Part shown: positions 12,101-23,074 of the stretch, one piece after another | Layout of the letters: each line of letters opens with the position of its first letter | Numbering within the stretch: the first letter of the stretch is position 1 | NCBI GenBank assembly: GCA_018398765.1 | Contig: JAHBMJ010005897.1 | Coordinates: 1 to 60,032 of the forward strand | From: Chromera velia | Taxonomy: Eukaryota > Sar > Chromeraceae | Reading direction: 5' to 3' | DNA length: 60,032 nt | Notes under the pieces: generated by a model | Database searches by the model: none | What the model was told of the DNA's origin: nothing | What the model saw: the letters and a program-made list of their open reading frames with translations, nothing else | Program-made: the position numbers and the translations under genes

Positions 12101-13047
12101 CAAACAGAGTAGGAATTGTCAAGCGCTTGCTGTAGATTACACAAACGGGCTGGTAAAACCACCACCCCCAAAGATCCTCCCATACTGGCCTCCCTCCACG
12201 AATCCCTCATTACTGACCGATAAAACCAAGAAAAAGGAGGGAAGTCCACCAGAGGCAAACGGAACGTTTTACTTCTCGTATCCTTAATCTTCTTGATGGA
12301 CCACCCTTTCAATTTGCACAACCTGCCCACATTTGCATCAAAAACCGCCCTCCCCGCCCTCAATACCCCACAAACAGGAAACAGGCTACAGACAGACGAC
12401 AAATCATTCTCACAAACAGACAAAGCCCTCAGCTGATTGTCACTCATTCTCTTTTTACTGAGAAGCGACAACAGAAGCGAGCGGAAAACAAAGATTGCTG
12501 TGTTCGTAGGGCCGGAGATTGTACCTCTCCCCCCCCTGTTCTTGGTAGATAGACTCCCCCCCCCACCCTTAAACCTCCCCACAGCAGATAAATAAGCAGC
12601 ACAGGAGAACGCAGTCCCTCCTCAGCTCACTGTTGCCACCGTAATCCTCCTCCTAACCGCAAAGAATTCCGACAGCTTGTCCGAGTAGATCAAAACACCT
12701 CTACGTCCGGAAGCCAACCTTTTTGACCTCCTCAAAGCCCCATCCCCCCCACCCCTCCCTGTCACCTCTCTATCCATACAGTCAGATTTGAACCTCCAGC
12801 TAAAGTCGCCTTTCACTCTCCTCCTCACTCCCACCGTAGTCCACTTCGGCATGTATGATCGAATGCAGGCCATCTCCGCATCTCGCAATTCCATCTGGGA
12901 TCCTGCAACAACGACCAGTGGCGTAACCACAAACAATCCATGCCTCCCGTTATTTGCAGAGAGAGTTGAGTAGAATCGATGTGCATACCCCCTCCCTGAC
13001 GCGTTCCTTTTTCCACTAACCCTGCCCCCCACTCTGTTACATACCAC
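9188..13047 (-). mobile_element. Truncated Penelope-like GIY-YIG/RT retroelement, copy 1
   Basis: On the minus strand, in order: the second half of a GIY-YIG domain (RGYAHRFYS..., with Glu in EMACIRSYMP) near 13000-12850; a linker shared with the copy at 29.4-34.5 kb (MSDNQLRAL... and FDANVGRLCKLKGWS); RT motif A, VDDIKAYFPSL, near 11090; RT motif B, QGSPCSPGGA, near 10760; RT motif C, RRYMDDRTL, near 10640; then LERQCGKEVLGLPLF near 9650. The frame is broken by several stops and shifts, so the copy is dead. The first half of GIY-YIG and any ORF1 are missing. A LINE fragment (9685-10555) sits between motif C and LERQ. Penelope-like is inferred from the GIY-YIG plus RT pairing; no other retroelement class fits better. 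Confidence 0.65.
9685..10555 (-). mobile_element. Nested 5'-truncated LINE 3' end
   Basis: This 871-bp segment interrupts the retroelement between DFYH and STCVLERQ. It is flanked by an 11-bp duplication, ATGATAGAAAT (9674-9684) and ATGGTAGAAAT (10556-10566), that differs at one base. Its minus-strand frame reads ILGDVAVTHPF near 10530, then GFRFVPLMFETYGRSGEG, typical of the region after the RT domain in LINE ORF2 proteins, and stops at 10079. The 3' end (minus strand ...CTCAATCACCC) has no poly(A). The insertion is younger than the host element. Confidence 0.7.
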
Positions 13048-13990
13048 TTGTGTTGCTTCGCTATTTGTGGCTTCCTCTTTTTAGCTACTCAGTTCGCCTT
13101 GTGAAACGTTTGTAAGCAATACAAGTATACAGTGTTACCAGTAAGTAGCTTTGGGGGGGCTTTAATCTCAAAGCAATTCGTGTACATGAAGTTTTTTTTT
13201 GTGCAGGTCATTAGAGGCGCTTAACTAGGTGCTCAATCTGCGAGATCTGGCTTACTTGTTTGCCTTTCCGTGTGCGTTGACTGCACGTACAATACTGGGA
13301 AGCATCTTTGGAAGCATTAAGAGGGGCACTGGCATATCATCACTTATAGATCGCCACGAGTCGCTGCCCCCACAAGAACCAATTGCAGATTTTCTCGCAT
13401 TGTGGTCATTTTTGTTACGCTTTTGGGCTGCCTCTCACCTCCACCTCCAGAGGAGTGGGGGACGGGTTTGCCTGAAAGGACCTAAGTAGGTCATTTATTA
13501 ATTGATCCTTCTTGGGGGAGTGGGGGAGTAAATCTAATCGCCAGACCTAGTTAGGTAGGGTCAAAACTAAATAGTTTCAGGGGTGATTACTTTTCTAACA
13601 TTTTAACATTTAATCCTAGATTTAATCTAGTATTTAATCTTAATATCAACTAGAACATTAATTTAATAGAATTTATAAACTGTACCGGCACTACCACCAG
13701 CAATCTTTTTTCACCGTTTCACATTGTTGCAGAGAAGGCTAGTTTTTTGAATATCATTTTCTGGTGCGGAACCTAGGGTGAAGGTTGGGTATACTGCGTG
13801 CAGGCGCTCGATCGAAGGAGGATTGAACCCTTGGAGCCCCCCTGGAGGATTTGCTACACTGTAGGATTTGGAACTAGATTTGGAAGTAGTTTTAAAATAT
13901 TATCTCAGCTAGGTTTTGTGTAGTTTTGTGATATTATGACTTAGTATGAATTACATCAACAGGATAACCTAGGGGATAACTCAATGGGTG
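13048..13990. other. Intergenic, no gene seen
   Basis: The stretch begins at the truncated end of the retroelement and becomes AT-rich after about 13490. No frame has coding character. Confidence 0.5.
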
Positions 13991-14620
13991 TAACGTATAA
14001 TCATTATATATAAAAATTCATAGTGACTTTAATTCTTATATAATATAATAATTAATCATTATGCAACTAAGTTTAGCATAATAATTATGAATATATAATG
14101 ATTATCAAATTCATAATGGTTATGTATGTAACCCAAGATGAACAAAAAAGAAAATGAAGAACAAACTTGATTAACTTTATAAATCGACTCTGTTTTATAA
14201 AGAAATTTTAAGCCAAAAAGTTCCATTATCAATACTTCATAAGATATCACAAGTTGAACACTAGGCTCCCCATACGTAAATAAATAAATAAATAAATTTC
14301 GGTAGAAATCTGAATTAGTTTTTTTATTTTTTTATTTTTGCACGCCAGGTAGGCTTTGAGCTTCGAACTTAAAGTGCTTGCTTCAAAAAAATAAATTTAA
14401 AAAAAAAAGTAAAAGTGATTTTGGGTAATTAACTTTTTTATTTTTTTATGTATGGGGAGCCTAGGTTGATCGAACATTGCATCAATATATAATCATTATG
14501 ATTTTTAATAATCATTATGTGTTTTTTATAATGAATATCAGTGTTACAGCAAGTTTGTGGAAAGAGTCATAATCATTATGAACACCTTCTAATAATTATA
14601 ATTTTAATCATACCCTATGA
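13990..14620. repeat. Cluster of ATAATCATTAT-type palindromes
   Basis: The near-palindrome ATAATCATTAT and close variants occur at about 13998, 14052, 14096, 14487, 14508 and 14569, and again near 15365 and 15392. A MITE (14264-14461) lies inside the cluster. No coding frame is present apart from a short AT-rich one. Confidence 0.6.
14264..14461 (+). mobile_element. 198-bp MITE, copy 1
   Basis: The ends are inverted: GGCTCCCCATAC at the left and GTATGGGGAGCC at the right, both bounded by TA (14262-14263 and 14462-14463). The interior is A/T-rich with GAATTAGTTTTTTTATTTTT and a central TTTGAGCTTCGAACTT. A second copy with the same ends and centre lies at 22438-22636. TA target sites and short terminal inverted repeats suit a Tc1/mariner-type (Stowaway-like) MITE. 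It has no coding capacity. Confidence 0.8.
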
Positions 14621-15356
14621 AATTGGGGTATAAATGGGGTGAATGGGGGCAAACTTAGGCCCATTTCGCCCCATTTCCCCAAAACGGGATACATCTTTTA
14701 ACTGATAAAAACATGTTATCTAGTCAAAATAAGGCGTGTTTCTAAAGGTTTGAGGCTTTTAAAATCTAATTACTAGGTAATTTAAAACATTACATATGAC
14801 AGCTTTTTCGTAAATTATAAACATAATTGGAAATTGAGGTGAAATGGGGGCCCCAATTCCAGAACAAAATTTCTTATGTAATTTCCGGGGTGAATTGGGG
14901 TGAAATGACGAAGAATATTTTTTTTATATATGTGGAAAAAATAGTGAATAACTTTTAAAGTATTTGAAATGAGTAGAACTGTACTACTAGAACAACGTTA
15001 GACGGTTTTTATAAGCCTAATTTGAGCTTTGTATGACACAATTAACCCGGCTTCTGAAAAATATTGGTCCATTTGGAGAAATTGGGTAAAATAACGTAGA
15101 AATGGAGTAAAATGGGATATCGGAAATTGGGTTACCCCATGTTACCCCATTTCCCCCATTGATTTTTTTTATATGAAAAATATTATGAATGGCTTTAAGA
15201 GCGTTTGAAATGAGTAGAACAACGTTAAACGGTTTTTATTAGCTTAATTTGAGCTTTATATGACATAATTAACCCCCCCCCCCCCCCAAAATATTGGCCT
15301 ATTTTGGGGAATTGGGGTGAAATGGGGCCGCATTTCCCCCATTTATGCCCTAATTT
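14620..15356. mobile_element. Inverted-repeat element rich in GGGGTGAAAT motifs
   Basis: The left end, AAATTGGGGTATAAATGGGG, is matched in inverse orientation at the right end, CCCCCATTTATGCCCTAATTT. The G-rich motif GGGGTGAAATGGG and its complement recur several times inside. Two internal direct repeats (about 14955-15070 and 15190-15300) share GTTTGAAATGAGTAGAAC and AATTTGAGCTTT. There is no ORF. It looks like a foldback or MITE-type element; family unknown. Confidence 0.6.
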
Positions 15357-15613
15357 AACAGGGTAATGATTACACGTTTTACATAATGGACTCATAATCA
15401 TTATTGAGTTATCTTATAGATGGAAATCCTTTTTTCGCTAGTTTTTTCGCTTTTTAAAGCCTAGCGCTGCTATAGCAACACAAAACCATACAATCAACTA
15501 TTTTATCAACATTGATTCAATTTTTAAAATTTTAATAAAACTTTGCTCAAAATTTTTAGCCAAATTTCTAAGATCGATGTCGAAAATCTTGATTTCGATT
15601 TATAACAGTGTTA
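15357..15613. other. AT-rich spacer between two inverted-repeat elements
   Basis: Short AT-rich sequence with two more ATAATCATTAT-type palindromes. I see nothing else in it. Confidence 0.5.
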
Positions 15614-17353
15614 CCCTGCAAGTAGCCAGGATTTTGCAGGATTTTAGCCCCGGATTTTAGCGGATTTTACGGGATTTTGGCCAGGATTTTAGCAGATTTT
15701 GACGGATTTTGCCCAGGATTCTGCCAGACTCTTAACGTTAAAAATATAATCCCTACATCTAGGATTTTAGAATCTAAAATCCTGGAAAAAAGCTAAAATC
15801 CTGGCCTCTTCCTAGGATTTCATGGCATTATACGGGATTTTACCACACTGGAACTATAGTGTATCATAATAAGAATTTCTAAAACCTTTTATGTCACAAT
15901 GATTTGTGAAACAATAATTGTGATTTTAAGAACTTTTGACTGTCAGTGATTTAATTAAATCACACTTATGTGTGATAAAATTAGTTATAGATCGCAGGTC
16001 AAGGGGCGGCGTCATAGCCGCTGCACGGGCCATGCAGACTGCGCACATGTACGCATGATCGAACAAAAGCTGCATGACCCCACGAGAAAAACGTGTATGC
16101 GCAAACTCATGCAAACTATACAGCCTGACCTTAATCAAACCGAAACCGTCAAGCCATGTCCCTCCTCATTGTAGACTACCAGCATCTTCCTTGGGATTGC
16201 AACACTCCCGAGTAGTACCCCCGTCTCCATCCGTCTCCTTCTTTGTAACGCTTTACTATGACCAAAGGTTCAAAAAAAGTGAAGAAAGATTCACGAGGGT
16301 GCAAGAAAGACTCCGCTGAGCACAAAGCCAAAAAGCTTCTGACTCATCACAAGGCTGAGGGTCGCTTGGAAGTCAGAGACATTCGCCCCATCACAGAGGA
16401 GACGTACAAAGCCAAATGGCAATCTGCTTATACTGAGAATGCCGTAAATGCAAAGCAGTTAAAGAACAAGAAGGGGCAGGTGTGTTTCCTTGTTTGTGGT
16501 TGTAACAGTTGTGAAAGGTAAGGTGCAGCCCTAAAACTTATGGGACAGGATGTACGACACTCAAAGGTCACACCGTGTCCTTCAGCGCTGGCTTTAGTTG
16601 ACACAGTGAGCGAGTAAGTGGGTGAGGTGAGTCACCATGAGTGAAGAAAGTGAGTCAGTAAGTGAGTGAGTGAATGAATGAATGAATGAATGAGTGAATG
16701 AGGTAAGTCTGACCTTCATCGACTCTGAAGATTTCAAGCTAGTGGCTGCTAGTCATTTTGAAAGTCTAGGATCACTTCAAAGTTTGTGTGACAATTTCAT
16801 CACACCTAACTTACTCAAACTATTTCATCACACCTATTGTGACACAATTATTTGTGTCACTGGTACTAGTGTATAGGGTATTGTGTCACAATTTTAATTG
16901 TGTCACACTATAGTTCCTAGTTTCAGTGTAGATTTTACAGGATTATACGGGATTTTACGGGATTTTATGGGATTTTAAGGAAATGAATAAAATTAAATTC
17001 AAAGATCAATGATACACTTCCAGTTTGACGTGAAGGGATAACCGGCATCGATTGTGATCGACTTCTATTTCATTATTTTTGTTTATGTTAAAATCTAGTA
17101 AAATCCCGTATAATCCCATAAAATCCCGTAAAATCCTGGCATTCATTTCTAAAATCCTAGGATCCAGGATTTTAGCCTTTATAATCCCTAGAGCCAGGAT
17201 TTTAGATTCTAAAATCCTAGAAAAATAGTCCGGCAGAATCCTGGGCAAAATCCGTCTAAATCCGCTAAAATCCTGGCCAAAATCCCGTAAAATCCGCTAA
17301 AATCCTAGGCTAAAATCCCGTAAAATCCTAGCTACCTCAGCCTACCTGCAGGG
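15614..17353. mobile_element. 1.7-kb foldback element with GGATTTTA repeat arms
   Basis: The arms are inverted copies: CCCTGCAAGTAGCCAGGATT at the left and ...CTACCTGCAGGG at the right, each bounded by TA (15612-15613 and 17354-17355). Each arm carries about 230 bp of degenerate AGGATTTTAGC/GGGATTTTACGG units. A second, inner pair of inverted repeats lies at about 15847-15900 and 16840-16930, built on CACACTATAGTTCC and GTGTCACAATT. The unique core, 15960-16840, includes a short exon-like ORF and a GTGA/ATGA microsatellite. No transposase is visible, so the element is probably non-autonomous. Confidence 0.7.
16258..16479 (+). CDS. Exon-like ORF inside the foldback element
   Basis: An ATG opens 74 codons of Lys-rich sequence (MTKGSKKVKKDSRGCKK..., then LLTHHKAEGRLEVRDIRPITEE) that ends at a good donor, GGGCAG|GTGTGT. 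The second half looks like real protein rather than repeat translation. I found no partner exon within the element. It may be a host exon captured by the transposon or part of an element-encoded protein. Family unknown. Confidence 0.3.
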
Positions 17354-17524
17354 TAGATCGAAGACTAACAGGTTTTTATCAGTTTTTTAATAATCACTTA
17401 ATTTTCTGTATAACAACTTCAAAGTTGTCTATCATATTTCTCACATGTTTTACAGAGTACTTATTGGTTGATTTAGATTGATTGCTTGAGTATTATAATG
17501 AGTAATTCAGGGTAGTTCAATTGA

Positions 17525-19688
17525 TTATCTTCTTCGCCAGTGAAGTCTCAAAGTCCGCATGCGATTGCCATGAAATCCCCGTCTCCCCCGCCTCCAAATT
17601 TTAACACTCCTCTGCCATTCAGAAAGAACACAGTAAGTCCGTCTTCTGTAGAGTACAAGATTGAACTTTCTTGCCAACTTCGTCCTGTGCCGCTTGCTTT
17701 TTTTGAACTTCTTCTTTTTGTGCTTCTTCAATTTGAAAAATTGCCTCCGTCTCGTTGAGATGCACAGTCTGGCTGCCTTCGGTCGAAGGACGTCAGCAAT
17801 TTCCTTCTGCAATTCCGACTCATCCCTTCCAATGTCCAACACCCTCCACACAGGCGGCATCTCGATTGCGGGTTTTCGGGAGGTGCCAGGCGGAGGTTCA
17901 ACTGGAGAGGAAGGGAAGGCGAAGGGGGGACCTGGGGATGCGTGTCCTCCTCCTCCTCCCTCTCCCGGAGCCTCTGTGAAGTCCAACGGGATCAACAGGG
18001 GCAGGTTGGGGACGCCCTCGCGTGCCTGTGCAGATGCTCTCGAAGACGCATATTCCCCCCATGGGCTTGCTGAGGAAAGTCACACAGGGAGGGCGAAGAG
18101 GGAAGGACACAAAAAAAGAGAAGAGCGAAAAGAGAGAGACTTTATGATGTGGAGAGAGATGCACGGATGAATGAATGCTCTTACCTTGCATGTGCATGCT
18201 TCCCTTTCGCACGCATCCCTCATCATCGAGACATCTAAATAAATCATCCTCGCAAATCAAGTCGATCCTTTCCCAATCGTCAATCGTTCATGCACCAGCT
18301 GGACGTCGGACAGCTTCTTTCTCTATTTGTTCCTCCCGCAAATTGCTGTCACCCATCGGTGTTCGACCCCGCTGAATTAAGTCAGGGCTGCCAGCTCATT
18401 TGACGACCTGAGAGTCCGTCGCTGGAGAACTTTCCTTTCCCCCCCCGCTCACTATCCCAAACTTGCAGGGGACTCTTTTCTCCCAGTCACTCAAGCAATC
18501 AGTCCGGGATCATTCAGAGCATAGACAAACCAATCACCGAAAGAAACATTCTCAGCATGTTGACTTTTCTGTTCACCAGATAGGCAGACCGTTCAGTCAA
18601 GCCCATTTCTCATGCAGGAGCCCACGCACTTTTCCCCCCGAGGAAACCTCGACGGCTCAAAGATCACTTCGGTGGGTGGCCTAGCGTGTGTGCACACCGT
18701 CGTGTTTGTTGACACGCACAGATGGAAAGGTCAAGATAGAGAGAGCTAGCAGACAGACGCACTCATAGGCGGTCGCCTTTTGGTCTCATTCCGACTTACA
18801 CAAAACAGACGTGATCAAGACTGACGGCACGCATTCCAACCCGTTTAATCGGAGACAGTCCTTCCACTGACCTCTGGGAGCCTCTCCGAGCACCTGTGGG
18901 TTGTGTTTCCTCATCTGCTGGAGGACCGTCTTCTGCACTGCCCTTGCAAGGTTACAAAACCCTTGCTGCTGGCCGCCCTGAAACACGCACAGACAATGCA
19001 CGAAGAAATGGTGACGGGTACGAGGGCGCATATTGACGCAGGTGTCTGTGTCAAAAAGGATACCCGACTCACGGAGACACCAAAATTGTGGCCAGCACCA
19101 CATCGAGGGTGTGTTGTAATACAACCTTTTTCATCAAATTCCGCTAATCTCTTTGGAGCACGCACTCACTTTTGGCAGGAGACGCGAAAGGAACATGATT
19201 CCCCCAGCCGTCTCGTTTCGTCTCGTCCACCCGATGCAGAAAGAAAGGAGCGGGAGATCCGCCGGCTCAAAGCAGCCTTGGTTTTCCCCGTTTTCGGCAA
19301 GTCAGTGTGACCACTTTCCAAGATGCATCGTGACTGCCGACCCCTTTGGCACGTACAGGCACACGACTCTATATCCATGCAGAACTCTTGAGAGAAGAGC
19401 TGGGTTCCAAAGTCAAGACAGCGACCCAATTGATTCGTGCTGCGAGGGACTGCTATTTCTACCGCATAACTCTCCTCCCTCAAGTCACTGGATTGAGTTA
19501 CAATTTGGGGAAGCACTGCCAGTCACTGATCACAAACCATCGGGATCGGGATCGACACATCGGGTCTGCGTTGAATGGAATTTTCAGACCCGGGTGCTGC
19601 ATGCCGTCTCCTTCCAAGTTCGTGGCCGTCTCCCGACAAATCCCGAGAAGCTATGTAGTGCGCGCGCGATGCGCGAATCCCCATGCAT
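17525..19688 (-). CDS. mS38-like mitochondrial ribosomal protein
   Basis: Three exons fit in phase: 19688-19590 (33 codons), 18977-18872 (leaves one base) and 18069-17525, giving 249 residues. Exon 1 (MHGDSRIARALHSFSGFVGRRP) has the Arg-rich, nearly acid-free look of a mitochondrial presequence. Near the C-terminus, FFKLKKHKKKKFKK followed by KRHRTKLARKF matches the basic helix of the mS38/AURKAIP1/Cox24 family (DUF1713), which threads into small-subunit rRNA at the decoding region. A Gly/Pro-rich linker separates the two. After the basic helix the protein continues about 45 residues, still Arg-rich, longer than in animals. An upstream in-frame ATG at 19709 would add seven residues. The assignment rests on a short basic motif and so is moderate. 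Confidence 0.55.
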
Positions 19689-20064
19689 GAAACTCTCATG
19701 CACATGCATGTCATGCAGAAACCGCGATCGAGTCTGATATTCCGATTCAGTGCATGACCACTTGTCCACTCATAGGCGAGTAATGGCAGATTGCTCCGGA
19801 AACCGGCAGAGGTGAAGTGCGCAGCCCTTTCCCCCATCGCATTTTAGAGCACTCTGACACGAGCTCACGACTCCTGAATTCTTTCTCAGTCGGGACGGAG
19901 CTGTGATCTCCTGCTGGGAACTTCGATCTGTCGGTATCTCCACGCACCCGCCTCGAGGAAAAGTGGTGTTGTTCACTTAAATTTGTTGATACGAACTCCT
20001 GAGTCCTTTCTGACACCTGTACTTAAGCTTTTGTAGAGCACCGTTCACTGTGCAGTCAGGCACA
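19689..20064. promoter_or_regulatory. Probable bidirectional promoter region
   Basis: Only 376 bp separate the start of the mS38-like gene (-) from that of the SLC35B1-like gene (+). The short distance implies a shared promoter or two abutting ones. I see no convincing TATA box or defined element. The direct evidence is only the gene arrangement. Confidence 0.4.
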
Positions 20065-21129
20065 ATGGCTTCAAAAAAAGAGAAGCCGCAGGAGTTTTCT
20101 TCAATACTTGTGGGTCTCGTCTGCGTTGCCGGGATCTACACTTGCTATATCCTCTCGGGGATAGTTCAAGAAGGGATCTACCTGACGGGGGACAAAGCCG
20201 AAGGTGACACCTTCCACTATCCCATGTTTCTTGTCTTTGCCATGTCCACTGGATGTGCGCTGTCTGCGTTCTTCTACAACCTGTTCATCGCCAATTGGGA
20301 CCCCTTCAAGACCATGGATGCGCTCTTCCAGAGTCCGAAGGAAAAGAAAGAAGAGGGCAGGAAAATGAGTAACAAACTGAATTGGGAGATTGTCATGGAC
20401 TTCTTCTTGATCTCCCTCACCTACATTGGTGCCATGTTGTGCAGCAACTACGCACTGACCCAGGTGAACTATCCCACCCAGGTTCTTGTCAAGTCTGCCA
20501 AGATGGTCCCTGTCGTTTTGGGAGGTCTTTTGTTATACGGGAAACGATACCCGTGGTACGACTATGTGGCCGTCGCTGTGATCACGACGTGCTTGATTGT
20601 CTTTAATTTAGCGAAGAAGAAATCACGAGCTGAGGCTGCACAGACGGTGGTGGGGCTTGCTCTCATCTTCCTTTCTCTCCTCTGTGACATGTTCACAGGA
20701 CCACGACAAGACAAAATGAACAAAAAGTACCAAGTGGGAGCGTTTGAACACATGATGTTCACCAATTTGTTTGCAATGTTCCCTTCCGGCATTGCGATGC
20801 TGATCGTTGAGCAATCCCAACCGTTCCAATACGCCGCCAGATACCCCGAAATGATCCAGTACATTTTCCTCTTCGCTGTCTGTAACACGCTGGGGCAGGT
20901 ATTTATTTTTCAGTCTCTGACAAGTTTTGGCGCTCTCTACCTTACGTTGATAACAACGACTCGAAAGTTCTTTACAGTTTTCTTCTCCGTCATTTGGTTC
21001 GGACACAAACTGAACATTACCCAGTGGGTTTCCGTGGTCGGCATTTTCTCGGCCTTGTTCATGCAGTCGTACTACGCGCAATTGGCGAAACAGAGAAAAA
21101 AGGACGAGGAGAAGAGTAAAAGGACGTGA
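20065..21129 (+). CDS. SLC35B1-like ER nucleotide(-sugar) transporter
   Basis: This intronless 354-residue protein has about ten hydrophobic segments. Its central NYALTQVNYPTQVLVKSAK and late TTTRKFFTVFFSVIWFG are hallmarks of the SLC35B (UAA) family and closest to SLC35B1. The family exchanges nucleotides or nucleotide sugars across ER or Golgi membranes; mammalian SLC35B1 is an ER ATP/ADP exchanger and yeast and plant relatives are linked to UDP-galactose/glucose. The C-terminus, KSKRT, fits the KxKxx COPI retrieval signal and argues for the ER. A Lys/Glu-rich loop (about residues 92-106) is typical of the cytosolic side. The start at 20065 is the first ATG in a reasonable context (GCACAATGG). 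Substrate cannot be told from sequence. Confidence 0.9.
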   Translation: MASKKEKPQEFSSILVGLVCVAGIYTCYILSGIVQEGIYLTGDKAEGDTFHYPMFLVFAMSTGCALSAFFYNLFIANWDPFKTMDALFQSPKEKKEEGRKMSNKLNWEIVMDFFLISLTYIGAMLCSNYALTQVNYPTQVLVKSAKMVPVVLGGLLLYGKRYPWYDYVAVAVITTCLIVFNLAKKKSRAEAAQTVVGLALIFLSLLCDMFTGPRQDKMNKKYQVGAFEHMMFTNLFAMFPSGIAMLIVEQSQPFQYAARYPEMIQYIFLFAVCNTLGQVFIFQSLTSFGALYLTLITTTRKFFTVFFSVIWFGHKLNITQWVSVVGIFSALFMQSYYAQLAKQRKKDEEKSKRT

Positions 21130-21389
21130 GAGAATGAGGCCATACGAATTCAAATTCAGGTACGTCAGTTTTTTCTTATCTGAACTTCCTGGAACAGTCC
21201 CTTTTTTCGCCCTTTTTGCATGACTAAGCAATTGCCCTTTCAGCCATCGAGGGAAACACCAGTCGGTTCTTTTCGGTGCCCTTCGGTTCCTGTGTGTGCT
21301 TTTCGTTCTCTGTTTGTTTGTTTGTTTGATCCTTTCGTTCGTTCATTTCCCCCCTTTTCTCCCTATTTTCTTCCCCTTTTTTCTTCTTC

Positions 21390-21487
21390 CGTCTTTCCTT
21401 CTTTCCTTCCTTCCTTCCTTCCTTCCTCTGTTTCTTTCTTTCTTTCTTCCTTCCTTTCCTTGTTTGTTTGTTTGTTTGTTTGTTTGT

Positions 21488-21555
<68 letters not shown>

Positions 21556-21557
21556 TC

Positions 21558-21592
<35 letters not shown>

Positions 21593-21881
21593 TGTTTTCA
21601 TCAATCCATGTTCCCTCCTTTCTGACTTTTGTTCTCTCCCGTCCTGCCTCTCTTGCTCCCTCTTCCTCTCTCTCCCTCTCCCCGTGGCTCTCAATGTGTG
21701 TGTTTGTGTTTGTGTTTGTGTGTGTGTGTGAGAGAGAGAGAGAGAGTCACCGTGTTGGCTCGCGCGGCATGCAACCACTTGGGCAGGCATGCAGGCTCTG
21801 GTGCATGAGTCTGTCAAGATTGGAATTGTTCTTCATGTGCACCTGTTTTGGGCGGCTCCCTTTCCGTCTTGTCTTTCTGTC

Positions 21882-21923
<42 letters not shown>

Positions 21924-21960
21924 CCTCTCTCTCACACACACATATACGCTCACTCACTTA
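21390..21960. repeat. Compound microsatellite downstream of SLC35B1-like gene
   Basis: Long runs of (TTCC)n, (GTTT)n and (TTTC)n at about 21390-21595 are followed by (GT)n/(GA)n near 21712-21745 and (GTCT)n at about 21880-21920. The repeats generate very long frames on both strands (up to 323 codons) that are not genes. The segment from 21960 to 22437 has no visible gene. Confidence 0.95.
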
Positions 21961-22437
21961 CTCACTGACTCTGTCTGTGTCTCTGTTTCTGTGTGTGCGT
22001 ATATGTTCGCGGCTTCTTTGCTTGCAGGATCTTTGCTGCCTTGCATCGCTGCTTTGTTTGAGGGAGATCTGGTCGGAGCTGGAATTCTGACGGAAAAGTT
22101 GAAGCTCCGGGGGAAAATGTTTGAGGAGATTCATCGTGTACAGCGTCGTAATTTGGATGCATATGCGTATTCCAACACACTGTTCACCTAAATTCACTAC
22201 TAGATCTGCCTCCTCTTCTTTTCAGCCCAATTTTAGGGTCTAATCTCTCTATGCTACTATATAGTTATGCTGTAAGGTTTTGTTAAGCCTAGTGTGGGGC
22301 CGTTTTTCTTGGTAGTCTATCTAGCATAGCTAGTACCTAGGCTAGTACAAACTAGTAGTTTAGGGGTGTCTGCTTTTATTTAGTAAATCATTAAATGCAC
22401 TACTATATGTATGTAAAAATCTATAAGTAAAAATCTA

Positions 22438-22636
22438 GGCTCCCCATACATAAAAAAAAGAATAAACAAATTTAGGCAAAAACCTGAATTAGTTTTTTTA
22501 TTTTTTTATTTTTGTGCGTCAGATAGGTTTTGAGCTTCGAACTTGAAGTGACTGCTTCAAAAAAATAAATAAAAAAATAAAAAGTAAAAGTGATTTTTGG
22601 CAATTAGCTTTTTTATTTTTTTATGTATGGGGAGCC
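22438..22636 (+). mobile_element. 199-bp MITE, copy 2
   Basis: It has the same ends as the element at 14264-14461 (GGCTCCCCATAC and GTATGGGGAGCC) and the same centre, TTTTGAGCTTCGAACTT, bounded by TA at 22436-22437 and 22637-22638. The copies differ mainly in the A/T-rich arms. Both are in the same orientation in the window. Confidence 0.8.
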
Positions 22637-22714
22637 TAGGTAAAAATTAATCAATTGATTTCTAAACTCATTAACCTAATGCTAAACCTAATGCCACTGA
22701 GACTACCCTACAAA

Positions 22715-22935
22715 AATAAGTGAATTTACAGATGAATTTAAGTGAATTTACATTAATTTGCATGAATTTAAGCAGTGAATTTAGATTGATTGCTTGCCTA
22801 GTTGCTTGTTGATTGATTGATTGATTGATGAATTTATGTGAATTTAAGTTAAATTAAGTGAATTAGTTTACAAATGAATTTTAAGACTAAATTCACTATG
22901 AATTTAAATTTTTAAATTCATTTCAAAGTGCATGG
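22715..22935. repeat. Degenerate GTGAATTTA repeats
   Basis: The motif GTGAATTTA with variants (ATGAATTTA, GTGAATTAG) recurs roughly every 12-25 bases, with a short (GATT)n run at about 22810. It is non-coding. Confidence 0.6.
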
Positions 22936-23074
22936 ATTTAAAGTTTTTTACGTGCAAATTAACTTGACATCTTTTAACTAGTCTTTTAAGATGTTACACG
23001 TTTGGTAGATCGAACACAAACCTTGAACTTATACAAACCTTGAGTCCTTGACCAAGCACCTACTAGCCAAGCAC

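Noticed and set aside
18292-18371. Extra exon (RGRTPMGDSNLREEQIEKE) in the mS38-like gene
   Set aside because: It has an acceptor and looks protein-like, but the phase needed after exon 2 gives a stop, while exon 2 joins exon 3 directly.
21220-22191. 323-codon plus-strand frame and its 197-codon minus-strand partner
   Set aside because: Both are translations of TTTC, GTTT and GTCT microsatellites and show only Phe/Leu/Ser or Lys/Glu/Arg repeats.
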